Assembly: GCA_026391795.1 (NCBI GenBank)
Contig: JAPLDI010000030.1
Coordinates: 40,293-104,292 of the forward strand
Reading direction: 5' to 3'
DNA from: Bacteroidota bacterium
GTDB taxonomy: Bacteria; Bacteroidota; Bacteroidia; Bacteroidales; FEN-979
Length of the DNA: 64,000 bases
This document shows, piece by piece, positions 25,810 to 34,449 of this stretch. Numbering within the stretch: the first letter of the stretch is position 1; each line of letters starts with the position of its first letter. The position numbers were made by a program, and so were the translations under genes. Under the pieces are notes generated by a model. The model had not been told where the DNA came from. It saw nothing but the letters and a program-made list of their open reading frames with translations, and did not search any database.

Positions 25810-25859
25810 GAAAAGTCTGGATGTAAAGAAATATCCTTGATACGGAAAGGTATTTTCCT

Positions 25860-25867
25860 TATTTTTG
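25860..25867 (+). promoter_or_regulatory. Bacteroidota -7 promoter element
   Basis: TATTTTTG matches TAnnTTTG, 23 bases before the ATG at 25890. It supports that ATG over the TTG at 25877-region and shows the cargo gene has its own promoter inside the lpx run. Confidence 0.5.
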
Positions 25868-25889
25868 ATATTCCTTGACGATTAATGGA

Positions 25890-27509
25890 ATGAAATCCCG
25901 TTTGATTTCTTTTGCAACGCTGCTCCTGATCTTTCCCGTCCTTATTTCGAACGGACAGCAGAATACGTTTTCAAAAGTTTTTTTTAAAGACAACGCTGCC
26001 GTACAGGCATATTCTCTTGTCAAATCAAAAGACCACCATTTTCTTGTTGCAGGAGCTGTTGATACAACCTATTACTGGACTTCCCTGCATCCCTTCTTTA
26101 TGAAAACAGATTCCCTCGGCACGATGATCTGGGGAAAAACCTTCGGGCCGGATCAGGGGGTCTTCAATGTAATCATTGCCACTTCCGATTCCTGCTTTGT
26201 CCTGGCAGGGCGAAAAGGTGATAATACAGATGCCACGACTGATGCACTGATCACAAAAATCACCAGGAACGGGGATACGCTGTGGACGAGAACCTTCGAT
26301 GCGGGTGACGTCGAAAATGTATTTGCTGTGAAAGAGACGTTTGATAAAGGGTTTATTGTTACAGGAATTGCAAACTTTGGTGAATTTTTTGTCTGCAAGC
26401 TTACTTCCTCAGGAAATCAACAGTGGATGAAGGTTTCAACATATTATGACAATTTGGTTCAGTCAAATGGCATCACGCAGGCGCCTGACAGCAGCTATTT
26501 TCTGACCGGGTATATTGGCAATCTGCCCTGGTCCTCAGCTTTCCTGATGAAGCTTACAAAGAACGGAACACTGGAGTGGACCCGGACAATCTGGCCCGGC
26601 GGGAATTTCTGGGGATCCATCGGAAATGACGTTCTTGCCTTGCCCGACGGATTGGTAATTTACGGCTTTAATGCCGGTGAAATCCCCCTGATCTTCCTTA
26701 TCAAGACAGACTTTACAGGAAATCTGTTGTGGCAGAAAGCCTATACCTGCAGCAGTCTGGTTGATCTTCAGAGCAGTGACGGCAATCCTTCTCCACGTCT
26801 TTTTCTAACATCGGGGGGGTCATTTGTCTTTGTTAATACATTGTTACAGGGCAGTTCGTATAGCTTCCCGGTTGGGGCCGGAGATGACATTTTTAAATTT
26901 TCCTCAACCGGCGCTATGGAGTTTAACAGTTCAATGGTCGGGATAGGAAAAGATGTTTGTGAGACGGAAGACGGCGGATTTATTGCAATCGGTGATGGCC
27001 CGCTGTTTGCTATATCATCCCCGGGTTCCAGCGGGCCTCAGTTCGCATTTATTAAAACTGATTCCGCCGGCAACAGTTATTGTGCAGGACACTCCTATTC
27101 TAACTCACCTGATTCCATTGATGTAACCTTTTATGATCAGCCATTTTCATTTACCTCCGGCGGAATGTTAACACCCTATCACCCCAAGATGATCTCAGCG
27201 ACAATCGCCTCCCGGGATGGCTGCATGGATTGTTCCCCTCTGGTAAAAGAACATGCATCAAAAGAGACCTTTCTTGAGATTACTCCAAACCCGTCATCCG
27301 GCAAAATCAGGATTGCTGTTCATCCCGAAGGCATGAAAGTCGCCCGTCTTGAAATTTACGATGCGAAAGGTTCTCTAATGTATTGTACCGATACTGGGGA
27401 GACCTTACCCGTCCACCTGGATCTTTCCGGGTCTGAAGAGGGCATTTATACTCTCCGGATGAACTGCAACGACCGGTGGCTTTCCGAAAGGTTCATGATT
27501 CACCGGTAG
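25890..27509 (+). CDS. T9SS type A cargo protein with propeller-like repeats
   Basis: About 539 residues from ATG 25890, where a signal peptide starts ('MKSRLISFATLLLIFPVLIS', then 'NGQQ'). Residues 40-420 contain repeated units with 'FLVAGA', 'FVLAGRKGDN', 'FIVTGIANFG', 'YFLTGYIG' each followed by 'DTLWTRTF/QQWMK/LEWTRTI' strands, a propeller of the kind common in Bacteroidota surface proteins. Residues 460-539 are a type A sorting domain ('LEITPNPSSGKIRIAV...EEGIYTLRM'). Surface or released protein of unknown target. It interrupts lpxA and efp with its own promoter. Confidence 0.85.
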   Translation: MKSRLISFATLLLIFPVLISNGQQNTFSKVFFKDNAAVQAYSLVKSKDHHFLVAGAVDTTYYWTSLHPFFMKTDSLGTMIWGKTFGPDQGVFNVIIATSDSCFVLAGRKGDNTDATTDALITKITRNGDTLWTRTFDAGDVENVFAVKETFDKGFIVTGIANFGEFFVCKLTSSGNQQWMKVSTYYDNLVQSNGITQAPDSSYFLTGYIGNLPWSSAFLMKLTKNGTLEWTRTIWPGGNFWGSIGNDVLALPDGLVIYGFNAGEIPLIFLIKTDFTGNLLWQKAYTCSSLVDLQSSDGNPSPRLFLTSGGSFVFVNTLLQGSSYSFPVGAGDDIFKFSSTGAMEFNSSMVGIGKDVCETEDGGFIAIGDGPLFAISSPGSSGPQFAFIKTDSAGNSYCAGHSYSNSPDSIDVTFYDQPFSFTSGGMLTPYHPKMISATIASRDGCMDCSPLVKEHASKETFLEITPNPSSGKIRIAVHPEGMKVARLEIYDAKGSLMYCTDTGETLPVHLDLSGSEEGIYTLRMNCNDRWLSERFMIHR

Positions 27510-27550
27510 AGAAAAGCAGCCATTTTCATCTCCGATTCAAAAAAAATTCC

Positions 27551-27558
27551 TACTTTTG
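27551..27558 (+). promoter_or_regulatory. Bacteroidota -7 promoter element for efp
   Basis: TACTTTTG matches TAnnTTTG, 34 bases before the efp ATG at 27592. No -33 TTG is evident upstream. Confidence 0.6.
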
Positions 27559-27591
27559 CACCCCAATTAATTCATTCGCAATAAATATTTT

Positions 27592-28158
27592 ATGGCAACA
27601 ACCGCTGACATCAGGAATGGTCTGGTAATTGAATACAATGATGATCTTTTTACCGTTGTAGAATTTCAGCATGTGAAACCGGGCAAAGGGCCTGCTTTCA
27701 TCCGTACAAAGCTCAAGAATCTCAAAACCGGAAGGGTCATCCCGAACACGTTCGATTCCGGTGTCAGGATCAACGTGGCAAGAGTCGAAAGAAGAAAATA
27801 CCAGTATTTGTTCAAGGACGGTTCGGGTTATCATTTCATGAATACCGAAACCTACGAACAGACCTTTCTACCGGAAGAGATCATCAATGCCCCTGCCTTC
27901 CTCAAGGAAGGACAGGAGGTTGAAATCCTTTTCCATGCCGATACAGAAACTGCGCTGACCTGCGAACTCCCCACGTATGTGGTGCTGAAAGTGACCTATA
28001 CCGAACCGGGAATGAAAGGCAACACGGCAACGAATGCCCAAAAGGTTGGCACTGTTGAAACAGGCGCCACCGTCAGGATTCCCCTCTTTATCGAAACCGG
28101 CGAACTCATCCGGGTGGATACCCGTACGGGTGATTATTCCGAAAGAGTGAAGGCCTGA
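27592..28158 (+). CDS. efp: Translation elongation factor P
   Basis: 188 residues, normal length with three beta-barrel domains. The loop that reaches the peptidyl-transferase centre reads 'HVKPGKGPAF' with Lys32 at the tip, the residue modified in lysine-type EF-P. No epmA/epmB or other modification gene is present in the window. EF-P relieves stalling at proline runs, several of which occur in proteins encoded here, such as the proline-rich tail of the DUF6600-like protein. The C-terminal 'IRVDTRTGDYSERVK' signature is intact. Confidence 0.96.
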   Translation: MATTADIRNGLVIEYNDDLFTVVEFQHVKPGKGPAFIRTKLKNLKTGRVIPNTFDSGVRINVARVERRKYQYLFKDGSGYHFMNTETYEQTFLPEEIINAPAFLKEGQEVEILFHADTETALTCELPTYVVLKVTYTEPGMKGNTATNAQKVGTVETGATVRIPLFIETGELIRVDTRTGDYSERVKA

Positions 28159-28223
28159 GTGCTGTTTCCGGGAACCCGGATAAACGCCTGATCCGCTTGA
28201 TTTAACTAACCAATATCCCTGCG

Positions 28224-29153
28224 ATGAAATTTGATTCTCCTAAAACACTGAAGGAAATTGCCGGCCTGATCCATGCCCGCTTTGTCGGCGACCCTGATTT
28301 TCGGATTTCCGGGATCAACGAGATCCATATGGTTGAACCGGGCGACCTTACTTTCGTCGACCATCCGAAATATTACGACAAGGCCCTGAACTCAAATGCC
28401 ACCACGATCCTGATCAACAAAGATGTGGATCCCCCTGCCGGGAAAGTACTGATCATCTCCGATCATCCTTTCGATGATTATGTTTTCCTGGTGACCACAT
28501 TCCGGCCTTTCGAAAGAGCCGTTTCAGCGGTCAGCCCTTCCGCACAGATCGGGGAAGGAACCGTCATTCAGCCCGGGGCTTTCGTCGGAAACCATGTGAA
28601 GATCGGGAAAAACTGCATCATTCACGCCAATGCCACCATCTACGATCATTCCGTCATCGGCAACAACGTCATCATTCACTCCGGTGCGGTGATCGGTGCC
28701 GATGCATACTATTTCCAGCGCAGGCCCGAAGGGTATAAAAAACTTGAATCCTGCGGCCGGGCGGTCCTGGAAGACAATGTGGAAGTGGGCGCCATGACCA
28801 CGATCGACAAAGGCGTTTCTGGAGATACCCATATTTCTTTCGGAACAAAATTCGATAACCATGTACAGGTCGGACACGACACCTACATCGGCAGAAATTG
28901 CCTCATCGGTGCTTTCTGTGCCATTGCAGGAGTTACAAGGATCGAGGATGACGTTATCCTCTGGGCCAATGTCCTGGTCAACAAAGACCTGACAATCGGG
29001 AAAGGCGCCGTCATTCTTGCAGGTTCCGGCACAGAGAAGTCACTCGAGGGCGGGAAGGTTTACTGGGGAATACCGGCTATCGAAGCCAGGCGGAAATGGC
29101 GTGAAGTGGCTGCCCTGAAGAATCTGCCAGATTTTATGCAGAAACAACAATAG
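28224..29153 (+). CDS. LpxD-like N-acyltransferase paralog with altered active site
   Basis: 309 residues. Same architecture as LpxD: N-terminal uridine-binding-like domain (1-95), hexapeptide left-handed beta helix and a short C-terminal helix. It keeps the catalytic-base position (His218 in 'HVQVGHD', equal to His241 of the lpxD product), but the second active-site His (278 in LpxD) is Asp255 here ('LVNKDLTIG'). It is also about 30 residues shorter. A second LpxD-like gene after efp is, from memory, conserved in Bacteroidota, so it is probably functional with a different acyl chain or sugar nucleotide rather than decaying. The codon-level reading frame is clean. Confidence 0.85.
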   Translation: MKFDSPKTLKEIAGLIHARFVGDPDFRISGINEIHMVEPGDLTFVDHPKYYDKALNSNATTILINKDVDPPAGKVLIISDHPFDDYVFLVTTFRPFERAVSAVSPSAQIGEGTVIQPGAFVGNHVKIGKNCIIHANATIYDHSVIGNNVIIHSGAVIGADAYYFQRRPEGYKKLESCGRAVLEDNVEVGAMTTIDKGVSGDTHISFGTKFDNHVQVGHDTYIGRNCLIGAFCAIAGVTRIEDDVILWANVLVNKDLTIGKGAVILAGSGTEKSLEGGKVYWGIPAIEARRKWREVAALKNLPDFMQKQQ

Positions 29154-29166
29154 CCTGAAAATCGTG

Positions 29167-29218
29167 ACACGTCACGCGTGACGTGTTAATTTCGTAATTC
29201 CTCATTCCTAATTCGTAA
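29167..29218. repeat. 20-bp perfect palindrome followed by AATTCGT-type repeats
   Basis: ACACGTCACG at 29167-29176 is followed immediately by its exact reverse complement (29177-29186). The rest of the gap (29187-29218) is TAATTCG/TAATTCC-type short repeats. It lies between the convergent ends of the lpxD paralog and the O-antigen ligase gene. There is no T run, so a classical intrinsic terminator is not supported. Confidence 0.7.
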
Positions 29219-30667
29219 TTACTTGACCTCAGGATGAGAAGCCTCTTGCTTCTCCTTTGGAAGATAGTACAGGTCAAGCGCAACCAGGATGGCAATAAAT
29301 CCCCAGAAAGGAACGGAAGCTTTATCAGTGTCGAGAAAATCGTTCATGGTTCCGTGGAAGTAATAGGTGATCAGTCCCAGCAGAACCGATAAGCTCAGCA
29401 TTTTTATCTCCCTTGAATCCGTTCTCTTATATACCCTCATCCCTGTCCGGATGACAAATACCAGGATACAGATCACCAGCAACGCGCCCATTACGCCTGA
29501 TTCGGCCAGCGGACCGATATATTCGCTGTGAGCATTCCCTTTATCCCCTGCATTTGTACTGATCCTTGTTTTCTCGCTGTACCGCTGAAAAGGCGCGTAT
29601 TCAAACTGGTAGGTTCCCGGCCCGAATCCCAGTACCGGTCGTTCCCTGAACATGCGAAGGGCGGAGGCCCAGCGGTTCAGACGCTCCAGGTTTGAATCAT
29701 CGGTTGTAACATTGGAGATGGACTGAACATGCTCCAGGAAATTGGCGGAAGATCCCTGTTTGTTCTTCTCAAGCTTCTCCCAGATATCGTTCTGAAAGAG
29801 GAAGAAGAAACCCAGCAGGATTCCGAATGTAAGCAGGATCCACTTCAGTTTTATTTTTAAGGCGATGACAAGATAGATAAGGATGGCAAAGGCAAGAGAT
29901 ATCCAGGCAGCCCTGCTGAAAGAGAGGACCAGGGCAAGGATCAGAATGGCGAGTACGAGAAAGGAGAAGAACCGGGTGGTCTTTGAATAGGTTCTTGTAA
30001 ATGAAAACCCGACAAAAACCGGAATGAAAAAAGCGAGGATGGCGCCGTAGGCGGTATGATCATTGTAAAAGGGCTCCATCACCCAGTGTCCCGATTGTTC
30101 TGAAAAGCCCCACAAATAATGGTTATAGGTCGTATAGGCGATCACACCGACAAGAGGAATGGCATACAGCCAGATAAAGGAACGGATGTTCTTCATCTTC
30201 CTGAACAGCATGATCCCCAGAAAATAAAACGGGACCACAAACCATAACCGGGCTGTCAGTGCTTTTATTGAAACCAATGGGATCTGGCTGGTAAGACTGG
30301 TAATGAACATCCAGACCAGGCTGAGAATGATCACGATGGTCAGGGGATGTTTAAGAACATTCCTGTCAAAATCACCTGAATAAAAAAGCTTGATGATGAA
30401 CAGTGCCAGCACCCCCGCCATCAGCGGCTCTGTGGGAAGGGAGATCCCCAGCCCGAATTGTGCATCGGTCATGTTGATCGCCAGCGGTGTAAAAAAGACG
30501 ATCAGGAGAAGGATCTTGTCCATCGAATAAAAATAGAGGTACACGATCACCGCAAGGACCGGTATCAGCAGGATCCAGTAGATATCCCGGAGCATAAAAT
30601 AGACATTCAGTGCGATAAAAATCACACTAATGGCATATACCCATCTTATTTTCGTTCTTTCGAGCAA
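29219..30667 (-). CDS. O-antigen ligase/polymerase family membrane protein
   Basis: 482 residues, about 10-12 transmembrane helices and a large periplasmic loop (about 290-400) with 'RPVLGFGPGTYQF' and 'NAHSEYIGPLAESG', the signature of the Wzy_C/WaaL family. Members either polymerise O-units (Wzy) or ligate polysaccharide to lipid A-core (WaaL); the sequence alone does not separate these. Context with two Wzz-like proteins (21 bases upstream) and a flippase argues for a Wzy-dependent pathway, favouring Wzy. Last gene of the minus-strand run wzz2-wzz1-wzy. Confidence 0.85.
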   Translation of the reverse strand: MLERTKIRWVYAISVIFIALNVYFMLRDIYWILLIPVLAVIVYLYFYSMDKILLLIVFFTPLAINMTDAQFGLGISLPTEPLMAGVLALFIIKLFYSGDFDRNVLKHPLTIVIILSLVWMFITSLTSQIPLVSIKALTARLWFVVPFYFLGIMLFRKMKNIRSFIWLYAIPLVGVIAYTTYNHYLWGFSEQSGHWVMEPFYNDHTAYGAILAFFIPVFVGFSFTRTYSKTTRFFSFLVLAILILALVLSFSRAAWISLAFAILIYLVIALKIKLKWILLTFGILLGFFFLFQNDIWEKLEKNKQGSSANFLEHVQSISNVTTDDSNLERLNRWASALRMFRERPVLGFGPGTYQFEYAPFQRYSEKTRISTNAGDKGNAHSEYIGPLAESGVMGALLVICILVFVIRTGMRVYKRTDSREIKMLSLSVLLGLITYYFHGTMNDFLDTDKASVPFWGFIAILVALDLYYLPKEKQEASHPEVK

Positions 30668-30688
30668 TTCTCCCGGGGATAATGTGAT

Positions 30689-31648
30689 TTATACAGTGGC
30701 TTGTGCTGCAGTCCGTCTCCGCCGGCTCTCAATGACGCCGATCACAAGGATGGCTATAAACAATGAGGCCAGAGCCGAGATCACCACGATGACCCAGCGT
30801 ACAGGGTACCCTTTTTTATCTGCGATGAAAGGCTTGTTCAGCACATTGACATAGGTATAGTTCCGGTTCTCATCCATAACGGCGCGGTCGTAATCCAGTT
30901 TGAAGGCGGAGTAATCTTTCGTAATGGCGGTCATAAGGTTCGAAACCATCTCCCGTTCTCCCCCTTTTTCCTCCAGATTTTTTTTCAGCCGGTTCACTTC
31001 ACCTCCCCTGCTGCCCGATCCGCCGCCGGAGAGATAAGCCCGCATCACTTCGCGTGTCTGGCTGGTATAATCCAGCAAGCCGTATTTAACACCCAGATCT
31101 TTTGCAAGCAGCTGCAGGGAATCCAGCTCTTGTCGCTTGTAGTTTGTTACTGTGCGGTAGTTATTGACAACCTCCCTGAATTTTTCCTTATGCAGCCCGC
31201 GCAGCTTTAAATTATACTGGTTCATAATTTCGTTCACCATGTCGCAGGCAAGCTTCGGATCTTTATCCCAGACCTCAATCGTGACGGCATCATACGGGGT
31301 CTTCGTGATCTTCACATTTTTGCCGTATTCCCACAACAAGGTACTGGTATAGTATTCATAGTTCTTGTCTATCCCGTAATGCCTGGAAAGATCAAATTTC
31401 TCGACAATGCTGTCGCGGATATCCTTTGACTGCAGCACCTGCATCATCTGCTCACTCAGGCTTTCATCTGCATAGGCCGAAATGTTGGAAGGATAAAGAA
31501 CTGCGTAGGACCTGAACATCGGGGTAATGAAAATCGAACTGGAGAAAAAAGCAGCTAAGACAATGGCTGCCACGACGATCACCCCAAGATGAAGTTTCCA
31601 GCGAAACAGGATATTAACTATGTTTTTACTTTTAAAGTAATCTTCCAT
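30689..31648 (-). CDS. Wzz-like chain-length determinant protein (copy 1)
   Basis: 319 residues with a transmembrane helix at each end (about 18-42 and 285-308) and a coiled-coil-prone periplasmic region between, as in polysaccharide co-polymerases of the Wzz family. 'SIFITPMFRSYAVLYPSNISAYADESL' after the first helix and 'KPFIADKKGYPVRWVIVVISALAS' before the second are the family's conserved membrane-proximal segments. A Gly/Ser loop (SGGGSGSRGG) sits in the middle. There is no cytoplasmic kinase domain. It lies 40 bases after the second Wzz-like gene; both share the pattern and are paralogs. Confidence 0.85.
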   Translation of the reverse strand: MEDYFKSKNIVNILFRWKLHLGVIVVAAIVLAAFFSSSIFITPMFRSYAVLYPSNISAYADESLSEQMMQVLQSKDIRDSIVEKFDLSRHYGIDKNYEYYTSTLLWEYGKNVKITKTPYDAVTIEVWDKDPKLACDMVNEIMNQYNLKLRGLHKEKFREVVNNYRTVTNYKRQELDSLQLLAKDLGVKYGLLDYTSQTREVMRAYLSGGGSGSRGGEVNRLKKNLEEKGGEREMVSNLMTAITKDYSAFKLDYDRAVMDENRNYTYVNVLNKPFIADKKGYPVRWVIVVISALASLFIAILVIGVIESRRRRTAAQATV

Positions 31649-31688
31649 AACGCTATTATTTAGGAATTTTATGTTTTATTTTATGGTA

Positions 31689-32729
31689 TCAGGACAGGTG
31701 AAATTTCTTATGTGACTCATAGCTGCTGATCTTCTCCATCATGATGATGACAATGATGGTGAAGAAAAAGGCGGAGAACACGGTTACCAGCACAATCAGC
31801 CATTGCACGGGGTATGATTTCCGCTCGGCCTTGTATGCGTTGTTGACGATGAACTTCTGCGGCAGGTCTTCCTCGGCATCCACCTTGGCCTCCTTGAACT
31901 TTGCCTGGAGCAGGGTCAGCTGGTGGGTCTTGAACTCAAGCGCATTCTTCAGCGACATGTAAATGCCTCCGTATTTCCCAAGTACATCCAGTCTTTTCTG
32001 CAGGGCATTCATGGCCGATTTATTTCCGTTCATGGTGGCAATGGCCATTTGTGTGTTGAGTGCCTGCGACTGGTACTCCACATCGTTCACACCGAGTTTC
32101 CCGATCGCAACCAGGGAATCGGCAACTTTATCGACTTCCTGTTTCAGCGACTGGTATTCAGCTTCCACGATCCTGTACCCGCTGTATGCCCGTTGACGCT
32201 GCATCTGATTTTTTGTCGAGTCGAGAAGGTCGGCAATCTTGTTGGCGATGTCGGCTGCCATCTGCGGGTCCTTATCCAGAACAGAGATCTGAACGGCCAT
32301 ATATTCCGTGCGCCGGAAGGTAATGTTCCGGTCGTATTCCTTGTACAGGGATTCGTTTTTGTACCTCGAGGCCGAATCGATCTTGTAATGCTGAACAAGA
32401 TTGAACTTCTGAATGATCCGGTCACGGATCTTGTTTGAATTCAAGATCTGCAGCAATTGTTCAGCCTGTTCGTCTTCCCCGAAGGCCATCAGATCCTGTC
32501 CTTTTGCTGATTGGTCGCTCAGCAGTGCCTTGGAAACAGAACTCGTGCTGGCAGGATACAGAATAACGGTCGACTGAAATTTCGGGGTTATAAACCATGG
32601 GCAGGAGAAGAACCATGAACCGAAGGCAGCAACGATGATGACAATCAGAAGTGGCTTCCTCCATTTGTATAAAAAGATAACCAGACTGCTAGAATCAAAA
32701 TCCTCATTCCTTTTCATTTCATTTGTCAT
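31689..32729 (-). CDS. Wzz-like chain-length determinant protein (copy 2)
   Basis: 346 residues from the ATG at 32729 ('MTNEMKRNEDF'); an ATG at 32744 would lie almost on the predicted transcription start and ATG 32717 is also possible. Helices at about 16-38 and 315-338 flank a long coiled-coil region (150-290). Conserved 'SCPWFITPKFQSTVILYPAS' and 'NAYKAERKSYPVQWLIVLVTVFSA' mirror copy 1. It should set polysaccharide chain length with Wzy. Two Wzz-like proteins in tandem may form a hetero-oligomer or set two modal lengths. The gene has its own promoter (32753-32782). Confidence 0.85.
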   Translation of the reverse strand: MTNEMKRNEDFDSSSLVIFLYKWRKPLLIVIIVAAFGSWFFSCPWFITPKFQSTVILYPASTSSVSKALLSDQSAKGQDLMAFGEDEQAEQLLQILNSNKIRDRIIQKFNLVQHYKIDSASRYKNESLYKEYDRNITFRRTEYMAVQISVLDKDPQMAADIANKIADLLDSTKNQMQRQRAYSGYRIVEAEYQSLKQEVDKVADSLVAIGKLGVNDVEYQSQALNTQMAIATMNGNKSAMNALQKRLDVLGKYGGIYMSLKNALEFKTHQLTLLQAKFKEAKVDAEEDLPQKFIVNNAYKAERKSYPVQWLIVLVTVFSAFFFTIIVIIMMEKISSYESHKKFHLS

Positions 32730-32752
32730 AGGATCAAAGATCAAATATTTTC

Positions 32753-32782
32753 CAAAATTATTGATTTTTACTGAAACCGCAA
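32753..32782 (-). promoter_or_regulatory. Bacteroidota-type promoter for wzz2-wzz1-wzy
   Basis: Minus-strand TAATTTTG (32760-32753) fits the -7 box and TTG (32782-32780) the -33 box, spacing 19 bases. It is located 24 bases before the ATG at 32729 and separates this unit from the flippase gene upstream. Confidence 0.65.
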
Positions 32783-32813
32783 AAAGTGACGAAAGTTGAA
32801 GATGGAAAAGGGT

Positions 32814-34319
32814 TTACCGGTCTTCACGGAGGATAAGAAGCATCGATTTCAGGTTAAGAAGCTTTAACCCTGCAGCAAACCCGACAGAAAGTACGATCAT
32901 CAGGAAGAAATTCACCAGCCAGGAATTGCCCGAAGGACCGATGCCGAGCTGACGGAGATCGACAGCTTTGGAAATAAAATTCAGCAGGACCACACCGATG
33001 ACAAAAAAGAGCAATGTGGAAAGGTACCTGTAATTCATTTTGAACCGGAAGATCTTTTGGACGATGATGACTTCCACAATGGCTATGAAAAACTGTGTGA
33101 CCAGGCTGGCATAGGCTGAACCCACGGCCATCAGGCGCGGGATCAGGATCAGGTTCATGCTGAAATTGATCACCAAACCGATGAACGAGATGATGTTGAG
33201 TTGTTTCAGGTTCCCGTTCGCCGTCAGTAAGGTTCCGAAAATGTAGGTGGTGGAAACGGCCACAAATCCACCCATCAGCAGTTTGAAAACCTCCGCTGAT
33301 TTTTCGAAGTGCTCTTTGTACAGGAGTTTCATGAGCTCATCGCTGTAGAAGATACAGCCTAATGCGACGATGACAGCGATCGTGATGAGCAGGGTGAATG
33401 ACAGCTTCACCATCTTTTCTACCGATTCTTTTCGTTTAATCATCCGGGAAAATACAGGAATGAGCAGAACTGAAAAAAGGTATGCAATCATGTTTGCCGC
33501 ATCCAGCAACCGGAATCCGTTTGCATAGATCCCGACCTGGACATGAGCCGTGCTAATGTCGTTTTGCGGGTCGATCGGTTTATCCGGAAGAAGTTTGCCC
33601 AGCATGACCGGGTCAAGCCGGTTGTACAATGTCATCAGCAATACCAGCGAGGCAAACGGAAGGCTTCGCTTGATGATCATCAGGAAGAAAGGCCAGTTGA
33701 CGTTGAGTTTTGTGAAGCTTGCTTTTTTGATCACGATGAGGGACGCAACCAGGGCTGTTATTCCATAGGCCGCCGTCTGGGCATATACAAACCATTCGAT
33801 CCTGAAGCCGGAAGAAGTAAGATGTCCCCACAGCAATACGCTGCAGAAGAGAATCATCAGCAAACGGTCGAGAACAGAAAGAATGCTGTCGGTTTTAAAC
33901 ATGAGCAAACCCGAAACGTTTGACCTCAGGTAGAGGATGAAAGAGGTGAGAATCTGGTTAAAGGCAAGCCAGGCGAGGAGTTTCATCTGGTCGGCCTTGT
34001 AGTTCATGAGCAGCGCAACGGTAAATGCGATAAAAATATAGACCATGGCAAGCATGAACTTCAGAACCACGATGGCTGAAAAATGCTTGTTGAGCAGCTG
34101 CGTATTCTGGGCAATGTTCCGGTTGTTGAAGTTGGTGATGCCGAGATCCAGGAAGATGTTGAAAAGGAAAGAGAAGTTCAGGACTTCAAAGTAGAACCCG
34201 TAATCAAGGGCACCTACCACATTCTGAACGTTTCTGTCGATGGCAAAAATCCAGACCGGTTTTATTAATAGGTTGAGCATAAGCATCAACCCCAGATTCG
34301 TCAGAAATTTTCGCTGCAT
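32814..34319 (-). CDS. Polysaccharide flippase (Wzx/MATE-like)
   Basis: 501 residues, 12-14 predicted transmembrane helices spread over the whole length, with 'NRLDPVMLGKLLPDK' and 'ANMIAYLFSVLLIPVFSRMI' of the oligosaccharide flippase family. It should move undecaprenyl-linked sugar units across the inner membrane. The N-terminus starts directly with the first helix ('FLTNLGLMLMLNLLIKPVWIFAID'), as expected. Transcribed from its own promoter (34392-34423) and followed by wzz2 after 84 bases. Confidence 0.88.
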   Translation of the reverse strand: MQRKFLTNLGLMLMLNLLIKPVWIFAIDRNVQNVVGALDYGFYFEVLNFSFLFNIFLDLGITNFNNRNIAQNTQLLNKHFSAIVVLKFMLAMVYIFIAFTVALLMNYKADQMKLLAWLAFNQILTSFILYLRSNVSGLLMFKTDSILSVLDRLLMILFCSVLLWGHLTSSGFRIEWFVYAQTAAYGITALVASLIVIKKASFTKLNVNWPFFLMIIKRSLPFASLVLLMTLYNRLDPVMLGKLLPDKPIDPQNDISTAHVQVGIYANGFRLLDAANMIAYLFSVLLIPVFSRMIKRKESVEKMVKLSFTLLITIAVIVALGCIFYSDELMKLLYKEHFEKSAEVFKLLMGGFVAVSTTYIFGTLLTANGNLKQLNIISFIGLVINFSMNLILIPRLMAVGSAYASLVTQFFIAIVEVIIVQKIFRFKMNYRYLSTLLFFVIGVVLLNFISKAVDLRQLGIGPSGNSWLVNFFLMIVLSVGFAAGLKLLNLKSMLLILREDR

Positions 34320-34391
34320 ATAAAAAAAGTAAAAGCTTCCGGGAGCAGAAACTTTTCATCAAAACATGAAAAATAATTCAGATATTTGCTA

Positions 34392-34423
34392 CAAAGTTAA
34401 AAATTAAACTTTTGCTTTCACAA
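34392..34423 (-). promoter_or_regulatory. Bacteroidota-type promoter for the flippase gene
   Basis: Minus-strand TAACTTTG (34399-34392) is the -7 box and TTG (34423-34421) the -33 box, 21 bases apart; the ATG is at 34319. On the plus strand a near-match (TTTG at 34411-34414 and TATTTTGG at 34435-34442) may serve the divergent glycosyltransferase gene. Confidence 0.6.
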
Positions 34424-34449
34424 CATTAATTCTATATTTTGGGCGCCTG

